Made by a program: the position numbers and the translations under genes. DNA of 64,000 nucleotides from Paragordius varius (taxonomy: Eukaryota > Nematomorpha), in the NCBI GenBank assembly GCA_964247055.1, contig OZ176050.1, forward strand, positions 7,130,001-7,194,000, written 5' to 3'. Under the pieces are notes generated by a model that was not told where the DNA came from, did not search any database, and was given only the letters and a program-made list of their open reading frames with translations. This document shows, piece after piece, positions 52,040-61,649 of the stretch (position 1 is its first letter; every line of letters begins with the position of its first letter).

Positions 52040-54851
52040 ATGAACTTTAGGATATCCTTCATATTGTTATTCCTTTTAGCAGCGGAATCTTTTCTCGAAG
52101 GTTATTTTATTTATATTGGGAACAGAACATTATAAAAAGATAATTAATTGTGATCATTTTAATTTGGAAAATAATTAATTTTGCAAGGGTTTTTAGTATA
52201 ACTTTTCATCAAGGTATCATTAGGCTCATTTTTTAAGATTATCTTTTAAGGTATAAAAAATTAATTTATTAGGCCTGCATGTAACAATAGCCCTTAAGGC
52301 AAAACGTTTCTTTCCAATTATTTAGAACCTAGGTTACAATTATTTATAAAAGTGGTAAAATAATATTTAACAATTTTTAAGCATTAAGCCCTTGAATGTA
52401 TCCGAGTTTTGTAAGAACCTAGGACAGTTCGTCTTAACCTAGAAGCATATAAATATCATTTGTTTATCATAGCAAAATATCATGTTTAAAAAGAATCGAT
52501 AAGTAAAGAACTTATAAAATGGCGGTAAATTTATAAATTACTAAATAATTTTTTAGGTTATAAAGTTTCGTCCTTATACAAAAGCAAGAAAATTCAGCCT
52601 AAACATGAATTGGTTAAACGCAAAAAGCAGAAAGATAAACAGACATCTGCAAAAAAATTCCCCAAACATGACATTGCAGTTTTGAATCATGTGAATTTAG
52701 CAGCAAAATTAAACGAAATCTTAGGGAATAAAGGGCAATCATTCCTAATTTCACCATTCCTTATCAGTCATACATTGAATATTTTGACTGTTGGGACGAA
52801 TAATAATGAATGTAAGGCTAATGTTGATAATGTTTTAAACACACTTCATAACACCAACAATAATAATAATAATAATATGAATATGAAAAAACGTGCCAAT
52901 AAACTTTATATGGGACAAGGTATAAATCATAAAGATAAAAGGACAATTAAGGTCCGACCGATTGTGAATGATCAAGCGAGCATTCAGAATTTAAAATCCT
53001 ATATAGGCGGTAGTAACGATATTAGGGAAAGTGAGGATATTAATGCAAACCAACTCACAAACTTTTTCTTACATCGGTCTGTGGCCGACGTTTTTCAAGC
53101 AATCCTTGATTGGTTTCTTAGTCTTTTACCCGGTACAAATTACCAATACTTGAAGACACCATTTAACGTGATAAACGTTTTATACGTCCAAAAAGGTTAT
53201 AAACTCGTCAAAAATTACCTTAAAACTTTGAACAAATTGGAAAAGGAAAAAAAGGAATTAGTGATTCAAACAGAGGTGGGTGCACTTGAAGATACTGATA
53301 ATATTACAGCAGTAGTTTCCAAAATTCGATTTGTACTTAACACCGATTGGGCACAGGCTTTTGATCCAAAGTAAAATTTGGTTATATGAATCATTAAACT
53401 ATTTATAAACAAATTTAAATGTTATATAGGGTTATATAAATATATAAGTATATTTCTAAAAGCTAGGATAGCGAGTACTCTAAATATTATCATATTTATG
53501 ATAATAAAAAACTTTTTTAATTGTTTAGAAATAATGTCGATATAAATGTGGAAGAACCCACTCTACCTCCCGTCATCCCAACGACTCAAACCCCAGAAAT
53601 GTCTGACGAAACTACTTTGGAAACCACTTTTGAAACCACTTTTGAGCCCACGACAACCGAGATAATTGAGCCAAGTGAGATGACAACGGATGAAAACTTA
53701 TCCACAACGGAACCGCCGGAAGTAACAGAGGAAGTTACTCAAACGCCAGAGTCAACTATAACTTCAGAAGTGCCCGAAACAATTAGCACAGAAACTGTTG
53801 TACCCAGTGATGAACAAACTACTACACCTAGTAATGAAATTGAGGAAATAACTATACCACAACCTGTATCAACGACACCCAATGATATAGATTTTACAGA
53901 TGAATCCGAAACTGACGAGGAAAGTAGAGAATTTCCAGTTGATGACGATAGCGAGATATCCAAACGATCGATTTATTGGGAACGAATGCTATCTGTTCGA
54001 AATAAAAAACAACAGCCCAGCGATATTGAACCCGAAAACGGTATGGATGATGATGGCTTAGATACCGGCGACATGTTGATTGGACCACAATTGATGGTGG
54101 GACAGTTTAAAGCCAAACATGCTATGATTTGGAATAATGATGAGATAAAAGCTAGCATTTTACGTTTTGCCCTGCATGATAAACGATTTTTTTATGTGAT
54201 CAAACCTCAAACGGATACTATCAATGATAATGTATCGAGACGAAAAAGGCAAAGCTCTTCAGGTGATGAAACAACCACTTTGGATTCTATTAGTAAGTCA
54301 ATAAGCGCCAATCCAAATCTAATAATACAAATTATGGACCACCGTGTCGAAAAAAGTCAGGAACTTCAAAATGTTTCACTTCCCAAATTTAATCTCACCT
54401 ACAATAGTATTGATTTGGTCCAAATTCTCCCTAGCATAGGAATCGAATGTTTATTTGAGTAAGTAATTGACACTTTTGGTTTTTTGACAAATTTAGAAGT
54501 TTTTAATTATTAGTATATTTCCCTTTTTTTTATAGAAAGGAACAGATAAATAGTTTGATTCAAAATAATCCCAGTACAGTAACACACATCCAACACAATG
54601 CCACAATCCAGACTTATGAGACGGGTTTAATGTTGGAAAGTCAGATATTTTCCGAAATAAATGTCCAACAAGAAATGGATAAAAATGAAAATTCAGAATT
54701 AACCGTCGGACCTAATTCTGAACAACCGGTCGAAAATCTTTTGACACAAAAACGTTCTATATTTAAAGCGACATACGGGTTTATCTTTTTTATCGCAGGC
54801 GAGGATAAAAAAATTATAGGTTGGGGTCAATACCACCAAAATAACGCCTAA
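52040..54851 (+). CDS. divergent secreted serpin with Thr/Glu-rich insertion, four exons
   Basis: Serpin-fold protein, probably extracellular and non-inhibitory. Model: exons 52040-52100, 52557-53370, 53529-54458 and 54536-54851, GT-AG and in phase, 706 residues against about 400 for a typical serpin. Residues 1-20 (MNFRISFILLFLLAAESFLE) are a signal peptide. Serpin landmarks follow: helix A/B text NLAAKLNEI and SFLISPFLISHTLNIL (about 64-97), then VLYVQKGYKL, and NTDWAQAFDPK (compare NAIYFKGxWxxPFDP) near 282-292. Exon 3 inserts about 150 residues rich in Thr, Glu and Pro, likely O-glycosylated. The fold then resumes (VSLPKFNLTYN, SIGIECLFE) and ends with FKATYGFIFFIAGEDKKIIGWG, like the serpin signature. 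The reactive-loop hinge lacks the small-residue run needed for inhibition. RRKRQ near residue 530 is a furin-like site. Drosophila Spn100A is a possible relative with a similar long insertion; not verified. Confidence 0.85.
52101..52556 (+). other. serpin intron 1
   Basis: 456 bp, phase 1, separating the signal peptide from the mature protein. GGT (Gly21) is restored across the junction. Confidence 0.8.
53371..53528 (+). other. serpin intron 2
   Basis: 158 bp, donor GTAAAA, acceptor TTGTTTAG, phase 2. Confidence 0.8.
54459..54535 (+). other. serpin intron 3
   Basis: 77 bp, donor GTAAGT, acceptor TTTTTTTTATAG, phase 2. Very short, typical of compact insect introns. Confidence 0.85.
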
Positions 54852-54885
54852 TTTGCGCTGTATGAAACAGACTATTTTTAGCTTA

Positions 54886-54891
54886 AATAAA
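54886..54891 (+). terminator. poly(A) signal of the serpin gene
   Basis: AATAAA 35 bases after the stop codon. Confidence 0.55.
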
Positions 54892-54923
54892 TTTCTTTAA
54901 TTAATTAATTAATCCAAATTCCC

Positions 54924-54929
54924 TTTATT
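54924..54929 (-). terminator. poly(A) signal of the small coiled-coil gene
   Basis: AATAAA on the minus strand about 110 bases past that gene's stop. The convergent serpin signal lies 33 bases away, so the two 3' ends nearly meet. Confidence 0.4.
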
Positions 54930-55037
54930 TTTTATGATGAGTAAGTCTATTATGTGCGCTAATAAATATTTTGATTTGATTGTGTTTAGAAATGTTTTAT
55001 ACCATAATATAAATTGTAGATGTTTATCTCAATGGAT

Positions 55038-55268
55038 TTATTTCACATTATTATCCTCTACCACAAGATTTGCACGGAGATTTTTTAGTTCCTCGATGTA
55101 ATCGGATATTTCTTTGATAACACCATTGATTAAAACGCTGGCTTCAGAGTTCTCATCTAGCGTTTTCCCATCATATTTGTTAGCTAATTTTTGACTAAGT
55201 TTGTGATAGGATTTGTAACGATTTTCGATTTCATTGATCAAAAGTGTAGTTTTGGTTGGCTTATCCAT
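55038..55268 (-). CDS. small predicted coiled-coil protein, 76 residues
   Basis: I do not recognise the family. The intronless frame encodes a highly charged, helix-prone protein with no signal peptide or membrane segment. Heptad-like spacing of Leu/Ile/Tyr is seen in residues 8-30 (LLINEIENRYKSYHKLSQKL) and 46-70 (VLINGVIKEISDYIEELKNL), with a polar break between, suggesting a two-helix hairpin such as subunits of small cytoplasmic or nuclear complexes have. Its composition is clearly less AT-rich than the flanks, which supports real coding. The gene is convergent with the serpin, with 186 bases between stop codons. It could also be the only coding exon of a gene with non-coding upstream exons. 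Confidence 0.6.
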   Translation of the reverse strand: MDKPTKTTLLINEIENRYKSYHKLSQKLANKYDGKTLDENSEASVLINGVIKEISDYIEELKNLRANLVVEDNNVK

Positions 55269-55460
55269 TTAAATATTGTTTAAATAATTATAAATATAAT
55301 AGTTTACAACTATAAAAAACTATTTATTAATGTATGTAGTATGTTAACAATCAATCTACAAATATTATATATTACTCATAAATTATGAAGTTAATTGAGC
55401 CTTATTAAATTATTATCAAAATATTGATCGCTAAAAATACGGTAATGCCTTAGTCTGGAT

Positions 55461-55815
55461 CAGGAGTGTTTGACATGCGGCCCTCGGCAACTTTGTTTGC
55501 GGCCCGCAAAAAAAATTTATTTTATATTTATCTTAAGAAAAGACACTTAAAAGTTTTTTAAGGACCAAAAAATCAAAAAACGCTGTTCTTAAAACCAGAA
55601 CCTTGGTCCATATAATTTATCTTTTTTAATATGTTTATTTGATATAATGTTAAAATTTACGAATTATGATTCATTTCAATATACTAGAAATCAGGAAAAA
55701 TTGGTGGTTAATTCGTTTAAATTAAAAAGTTTGTCAAATTGTAATTTAATTTTTAAAGGGTGACCCGCCGGATTTTAAATGGGGGCAATTTAGCCTTTTT
55801 TGTTGGATACCCCTG
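55461..55815. mobile_element. non-autonomous hAT-type element
   Basis: The left end CAGGAGTGTTTGACATGCGGC and the right end read inward CAGGGGTATCCAACAAAAAAG are the CAGGGGTGTCCAA-type termini of hAT transposons, with GCGGCCC next to the left terminus as in many such elements. Flanks GTCTGGAT (55453-55460) and ATCTAGGT (55816-55823) agree at 5 of 8 bases, all mismatches being transitions, and both resemble the hAT target preference NTCTAGAN. At 355 bp it encodes nothing. It appears old. Confidence 0.7.
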
Positions 55816-55939
55816 ATCTAGGTTAAAAAGATCATTAATAAATGGCAAATATGAGTGAAATGTGTATACTAAATATATGATTTTTTAAAAAATGGGTTCC
55901 ACACATTCTTAACCATTTTTTGATTGCGTTATAACAAAA

Positions 55940-56956
55940 TTAATATAAAGCAACTAAAAGACCAGCTAATATAGCACCAATCGTCATAATTGCAATAATA
56001 ATCCAAAGAGTAATAAAAAATCCATTGCACCAGGTTTGACAATTTACTAAGCTCTTGGGTTTAGCTAGATCAGAACTTTCGGTATCTTCCTCGTTGGGTT
56101 CATTTTGGTTACTGAAAGATGGTTGAATACTTAAGGGCACATTTGAATTGTGGAAATTATTATTATTGAACCCTGTTGTGTGCATTGTGGGATAATGTGT
56201 TGATGTCAAATTTGTCAGTGGATTGCAGTTAATATAAGGACCTGTAGTAGGTGCAGCACAATAATTATTTGGATACTGATATTGATAATAATAATTGATC
56301 CTGTTATAATCGTTGTAAAGATAGTTATTATTACAAGGTTGGTTGTTTTGGCATCCATTGTAGATTGGGACGTATTGATCATAAAAAGCTTCATCATTGG
56401 CATATATGGATTCTGGTAAATTGGGTGGTTTGTTGAACGTTGGAATATAAATGCATTCCTGATCTGCCGTTGGAAGCGGTAAAATGCTAGGAGGCTTTTG
56501 AATTTTGGAATTAGTTCCGTATGGCTCTTTACGTCTTGGCCAATACTGTTTTCTTTTTGCAGCCATTTCTGTTGTCTTACATTGTGAACCAATTATGGCC
56601 TGGGGTGTTATATTTATGACTGGTGCAAAATCGGGTATAGCACCTTTTTTACTCTTTTTCCTTTTTGATACAGTAGTAACTGGTTCAATACAAATAAATT
56701 TATCAGGAACCTTCATATATTTCCCATTTCTCCATGGTTTATAATAGCATTCCAATTCACCAGTTTCAGGGTTAATCATTATCAAGGCAAGGATTCTCAA
56801 AAATCCTAAAACGTGGTGACATGACAAACCCTGGTGAGGTACCATCTGACAAAAACATTGGCTTCCTACAACTGCTATATCTAACGTTTCTACCCAAGTT
56901 TCATTTCCTGGAAATATGAAGGGTTGGAATTTTCCCAAATTTTGATTGCCTACCAT
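55940..56956 (-). CDS. SWIM-like Cys/His motif protein with C-terminal membrane anchor
   Basis: Not a recognised gene. The 338-residue frame opens with a conserved-looking domain: QCFCQMVPHQGLSCHHVLGFL (residues 33-53) fits the zinc-binding pattern CxC-x9-CxH of SWIM fingers (C34, C36, C46, H48). After YYKPWRNGKYMKVPDKF comes a basic cluster SKRKKSKK (97-104), then an Asn/Tyr/Pro-rich linker, and at the extreme C-terminus one membrane helix (about 313-337) with almost no tail, as in tail-anchored proteins. Its ATG follows an in-frame TGA by one codon. However, an acceptor TAG at 56950 is in phase with a donor in the frame upstream (57217), so this may be the last exon of the 57183-59339 gene: joined, 1043 residues. 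The acceptor's pyrimidine tract is weak. Both one-gene and two-gene models stay open. Confidence 0.6.
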   Translation of the reverse strand: MVGNQNLGKFQPFIFPGNETWVETLDIAVVGSQCFCQMVPHQGLSCHHVLGFLRILALIMINPETGELECYYKPWRNGKYMKVPDKFICIEPVTTVSKRKKSKKGAIPDFAPVINITPQAIIGSQCKTTEMAAKRKQYWPRRKEPYGTNSKIQKPPSILPLPTADQECIYIPTFNKPPNLPESIYANDEAFYDQYVPIYNGCQNNQPCNNNYLYNDYNRINYYYQYQYPNNYCAAPTTGPYINCNPLTNLTSTHYPTMHTTGFNNNNFHNSNVPLSIQPSFSNQNEPNEEDTESSDLAKPKSLVNCQTWCNGFFITLWIIIAIMTIGAILAGLLVALY

Positions 56957-57217
56957 ATTTCAAAAATTATATCATAAAATTTTGTCTTGTAAAAATATTT
57001 CATCAAAATAAATTTTCACCAAAACTTTATGGCACTTATTAAAGAATTATAAAACTAACTCTAAATACAAATTAGAAAATCTTCTACACCAAAAATTATA
57101 GCAGTACCTTTTATGTTACATTTAAATTTAAGCGCTTTCTATGCGCAATATTTTTTACTTACCAAATAATGGGTTTAAACTCTCAAACAATATAAAAATT
57201 TGAATTTGTAAAATTAC
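56950..57217 (-). other. candidate intron joining the two large minus-strand frames
   Basis: Donor CAAA|GTAATT at 57217 and acceptor ATGGTAG| at 56950 (268 bp) join the upstream frame in phase 1 to the SWIM-like frame, skipping the upstream TGA. A stronger donor, TTTG|GTAAGT, ends at 57163; it also fits the acceptor's phase but only in a different upstream frame, whose first ATG near 57233 would give a hydrophobic leader. Alternative 5' ends are therefore conceivable. Confidence 0.4.
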
Positions 57218-59339
57218 TTTGAAAATCGGAAAATGCAGACCCATTATCAATGATTCTTTGTCCAGGGAAAAAAGGTTGTTCAGATGGTCCTCCTACTACA
57301 AAACTTGAATTCATAACGTTATTCATTAAGGGAATATGAGCAATGTGAAATTTTTCATATATTTCTTCAGGTACATGCGGTTGTAATACATTTTTATATT
57401 GATTGGAGAGAACAGTTTTCATGTTCGTTTCCGTAATATTTTTTGATGAAATAATTCGGTTTACTATTTTTTCAGACTTTATGGGTTCATTTTTCTTCTG
57501 ATTTTGGGTGGATGATTGAGCATTAAGTTGCTCAACTGACGTTTGTATTGGTATTTCGTCATTATTAGTTTCCGTTAATTTGGTCTCTGTCGTATTTGCT
57601 GACTGTGATACATTTTGTTCAATGGCACGATTAGTAGTTAGAATGCTATTTGTGTTAACCCAACAATGTGGCAATGTGTTATAGATATAGTTGCCCTCCT
57701 TTTCAGTATATATGTTACCATCATAATTAGGGGGCATGACATGCATTTTAGAGTCATCTTGTTGTTTGGGAATTCTAGATGCCGAACTTCCTCCATTCGA
57801 TTGAGAGTTAAAGTTTTGCGAAAGCAATGGATGTTTCCTGATATAGTTGGATGGATGATATTTGTACTTATAAGTGGCTACGTATGACATCGGTTGAAAT
57901 AACATCCTTAAATTTTGTTGATTGATATAAGAATGATTATCGTTTGGAGTATACTCATATTGTCTTACACTACTATTTCGAATATTCTGATGTTGCATTT
58001 CCATAAAAACATTAGGGTTATTCATGAAATGAGAGTTATTACTTTTATTGTACAATTGTGTAAAATAACGGGATTCCAAAAAATGTTTGTTGTGATTAAG
58101 TGTAGGAGGTACCACCGCACCTGGAAAAAAGTTTTGCACATTAGTTCCTAAAATTTGATTCGCATCATATTGATGTATGTTTCGAGGATTAATGGGTTGA
58201 ATACTATAACTTTGACTATTTTTATTTCCCACAAAATTTAAGGAATACGAGGAGGTAACATTTCTTAATAAATTATGTGGTGACAATTGGGTTAATGATG
58301 ATACATTTTTATCAAGTTTTTCCATCTCATTGTTCCTTCCCACCTCATCCATCATATTATCGTTTCCGTTTTTTGTGTTGCTATTTGATACATTTTTCGT
58401 ATTACTAGCATTAATCGCATAATATGTATTAGAATAATGATAGTTTTGATTATCAAGTTCAAGTTTATTATATGGTGTGTGATTATTCGTAACTGGGTCA
58501 CACACCTCATACATCAGTTTCGGTTTATCAGGGAAAGTCAAGCTGTTTTCTCCAACAAAATGTTGTTGATTATCATTGATTACGCTAATATTATTATTAT
58601 TGCGATTGCTATTGTTTTTACTGTTTATGAGGCCGTTATGCGTAGAATTAATTTGAGTGTAAAATTTATTAGCTTCAATGTAATTATATGGGTTATATAC
58701 ATACCTCTTTTCAATTTCAGGTGAATGAATATAAGATGGGCCTGATTGTAATTGAGTAGAACTAATAAGAGGTTGAGTATTGGACTTCATATTAGTTACA
58801 GATAAAGTTGAGTGATTAGCTCCAACATTAATACATGATGTTGTGCTCAAATTTTCATTAGTGGTGTTATTCATATGCAATTTCTTGGGCGGTGGATCAA
58901 ACACCAACAATGAACTGATCAAAGATTTAGTTTTTGTAAAATTATCATGGTCTGGTATATGATCTATCACCGATTTGATTCCCACATTTTCATTGCCACC
59001 ACTACTGTGGGATAATGATTCTTGTTTAAATAGTGGTGGTACTGATGTGTTATTAATGGTTACAAAATCATGGTTTATCAAGTTAATATGGGATGTGTTA
59101 TTACTACTTCCTATGCTATTGTTCAAATCATCTGTAGTAAAATTCCATTGAATATCGGTCGAAGTTTCTGAAAGTGAGCGACTTTGTGTAGTTATTGAGC
59201 ATTCTTCCCCCTTATTGTTTTTATAATTGTTGTAGCAATTATTATTACTATTTTCATTTTTAATATCGTTCAAATTTTCTTTATAAAATTGATCGGATAT
59301 TGGAATGGTACAATTTTCTTTGGAGTAGTGTTCCTCCAT
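57183..59339 (-). CDS. large Asn/Ser-rich protein, possible first exon of the SWIM-like gene
   Basis: Not recognised. The 718-residue frame starts at the first ATG after a stop and is dominated by Asn, Ser, Thr and Tyr with low-complexity stretches (for example NSNRNNNN and SNTKNGNDN), typical of intrinsically disordered regions of insect transcriptional regulators. There is no signal peptide, membrane segment or catalytic motif. A short hydrophobic island, SLISSLLVFDPPPKK near 141-155, and a more ordered C-terminal region (VPEEIYEKFHIAHIPL) stand out and might be interaction motifs. Opposite-strand frames inside are shadows. The frame's stop lies only 226 bases from the next ATG on the same strand, and in-phase splice sites exist, so a single long gene is likely. 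Upstream exons were not found. Confidence 0.7.
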   Translation of the reverse strand: MEEHYSKENCTIPISDQFYKENLNDIKNENSNNNCYNNYKNNKGEECSITTQSRSLSETSTDIQWNFTTDDLNNSIGSSNNTSHINLINHDFVTINNTSVPPLFKQESLSHSSGGNENVGIKSVIDHIPDHDNFTKTKSLISSLLVFDPPPKKLHMNNTTNENLSTTSCINVGANHSTLSVTNMKSNTQPLISSTQLQSGPSYIHSPEIEKRYVYNPYNYIEANKFYTQINSTHNGLINSKNNSNRNNNNISVINDNQQHFVGENSLTFPDKPKLMYEVCDPVTNNHTPYNKLELDNQNYHYSNTYYAINASNTKNVSNSNTKNGNDNMMDEVGRNNEMEKLDKNVSSLTQLSPHNLLRNVTSSYSLNFVGNKNSQSYSIQPINPRNIHQYDANQILGTNVQNFFPGAVVPPTLNHNKHFLESRYFTQLYNKSNNSHFMNNPNVFMEMQHQNIRNSSVRQYEYTPNDNHSYINQQNLRMLFQPMSYVATYKYKYHPSNYIRKHPLLSQNFNSQSNGGSSASRIPKQQDDSKMHVMPPNYDGNIYTEKEGNYIYNTLPHCWVNTNSILTTNRAIEQNVSQSANTTETKLTETNNDEIPIQTSVEQLNAQSSTQNQKKNEPIKSEKIVNRIISSKNITETNMKTVLSNQYKNVLQPHVPEEIYEKFHIAHIPLMNNVMNSSFVVGGPSEQPFFPGQRIIDNGSAFSDFQSNFTNSNFYIV

Positions 59340-60820
59340 TACAGGCCAGCTAATATATGTTTTATAGTCATTAGCATTACATTAAAAGGTATTTGTGACG
59401 CAAAAAAATAGAAGATTAAAAAACTAAGGATAAAAATCATAATAATTGTTTGATAATGCGCAAAGTATTACTTACACCTTTCTTTATATCATAGAAATAA
59501 TTTAATTTATTTCATTATATTAGTAAGGTAAGGAAGATGTATGCCAATGGAATTAAACCAAGATTCTTTCTTTGTACTTAATTTTGTCATGAATATTAAT
59601 GATGATACGTCTAAGTTAATATATCTTTTTTTTCCGAAAAAAATATCATATTAAAATATTTCCTGCAGAGAGACGTGTTATCACAAATAATCCATCCTTT
59701 TACGCATAGCGCAATTTCACTTTAAATAATAATAATGATAAATCTGAGGAACACAAAAAAAGAAAAGCTAATTTTGATATACTAAATAATTTTTATTTAT
59801 CATTTTTTATATTTTTTTAACTTTCACAATTGAAGAATTTTGATAAAAAGGTGTAAAATATCATTAGATAAGATAATACTATTTCTAATCATTTGAAGAA
59901 AATCCCTTTTTTTCTGTTGCCAGTTATGCAATGCAATTTGCTGTAAACATATTATTTTTGTCAACACCTATAGAAATGAAAATAGGTCAATATTAGGTGA
60001 TTTCTTTGACTTCAAAAATGATCCCTGATTTTAAAATTAAAATATATCATTTTAAAATTTATAACTAGATATTATTTATTTTAAAAGATAAGCTTGAGAC
60101 ATTGGAATTAAGCTGAAAACACAAAATTTTGAAAATAACAAAAATCTTGACTAGTTATCTCACAACAGTTAACTATAATTCATACATAATGATGAGATTT
60201 AAAATGTGATAAAATTATTTTATTTTTTATTCAAGCAGGAAGGAAGATCAAGTGTAATCCTATTTGTTCTAATAACCTTATTTATTAATATAGACTAATA
60301 TTTTTTTATATATCATATAAATATGCAATATTAAAGTTCACTTCTTATAAAAAATTACCCTGAATTATTAATAATTAATTGATAGAATTTTGACATGAAT
60401 TATTTTTTTAAATTAATTATTCGATTTTGCCCACATAATAATCAGATCGATTGGGATTTATTGTGAAACCATATGAAATATTATTTCAAATTTATTTTTT
60501 TATTTACGATTAGATATGCGTCCATATATATTAAAATTTTAAAAGTGCGTAATTTAAGCACTCATTGTTTTCCAGCCGCTCCGTTGAGGTATGGTTAAAA
60601 ATACAGTTTATTTAAAATGTTTTTTATGTTAATTTTTCCAATTAATGAAGTTTGAAATGCTGAGGCTCTAGAGTAGTGGTACTCACCAAAAAAATTCAAA
60701 GGGCTAAAAAAATATTTAGCGTGTTTCAAGAGTCCTAATACCTATGAGATTTCATAGCTGTTTGACACATTCTTAAATCTTTATACTCCAAATAAGTACA
60801 TCAAAAAATTTAATATACCA
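59340..60820. other. upstream flank of the Asn-rich gene, no gene seen
   Basis: AT-rich. A segment near 59660-59720 (around CGCATAGCGCAATTTCAC) is less AT-rich and could be part of the promoter region; this is a guess. A hAT-like string TAGTGGTACTCA at 60675 preceded by CTCTAGAG has no partner end. Confidence 0.35.
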
Positions 60821-61150
60821 TTTACACTTCAAATTCACCCTTAAACAATTAAAATTTACCCTTGAACCAATCAATTTCACCCTCGAACAATTCAAATTCA
60901 CTCTAAAATAAATTTTGTAATTTAAATATTACCTATATTTTTTCATATTTCTAAAAACTGGAATTTCGTTTGCAATTTAAATAATATTAAAAAATGATAA
61001 ACTAAGTCATAAAGGAATAATTTCTTAGTAATGATTTACATTAGCCAGAAAACACATAATTTATGAATTTAAATTGTTCAAGGGTGAATTTGAATTGTTC
61101 GAAGGTGAATTTGAATTGTTCAAGGGTGAATTCGAATGGTATAAATGAAG
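60821..61150 (+). mobile_element. fold-back-like MITE, copy 2
   Basis: The left arm (60828-60905) is four imperfect units of TTCAAATTCACCCTTGAACAA type. The right arm (61065-61140) is three to four units of its reverse complement, TTGTTCAAGGGTGAATTTGAA. The unique centre aligns with that of copy 1 at 21918-22202 in the same orientation. The arms here are longer and more regular than in copy 1, so unit number varies between copies. The 65-codon frame starting at 61063 is only the repeat being read as NLNCSRV repeats, not a gene. Confidence 0.7.
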
Positions 61151-61649
61151 GCCTGCAAAATTACATTTATGGGATGAAATCATTTTTTTATTTGGGAACT
61201 TGTATAACTCAGTTAACTTATTACATATATTATAAATATATATTTGTATGGTTGGATTAGTTTTCTATAAATATAATCGCATTATGGTATGGGATTCTAT
61301 TCGAATATATTTGGAAACTCTAATGACTCGTAATTAAAAACATGCAAAGCATAAAAAATGTTAATTCTTATCATTAGATAATCCGATTTTTCGCATGTCT
61401 TATAAACAATTTTGTCTATATTCAAAACTTTGTTAAAATATATATAACTCAAAATTTTATAATAATGGATAATTATGCATCCATTTAAATTATTAACAAC
61501 CACGAATAAACAAACAGGTTAAACTTTATTTCTTACACCGTGCGCACAAAAAATCTGATGAAATATATACTTGATACGGGATCATTTTTGTGCTTTTGAA
61601 TTTTGGCGTTACCAGTGTATTAATTTTGTCGTAGATTGCAGTATCAAAA

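Noticed and set aside
57666-58724. Three plus-strand frames of 73-95 codons
   Set aside because: They are antisense shadows of the Asn-rich minus-strand frame; hydrophobic residues arise from complemented Asn and Tyr codons.
60673-60790. hAT-like end CTCTAGAG followed by TAGTGGTACTCACC
   Set aside because: No matching inverted end or second CTCTAGAG was found within reach, so an element cannot be supported.
61063-61260. Protein-like NLNCSRV repeat frame
   Set aside because: It is the right arm of the fold-back element read in frame; the 21-bp unit gives seven-residue repeats automatically.
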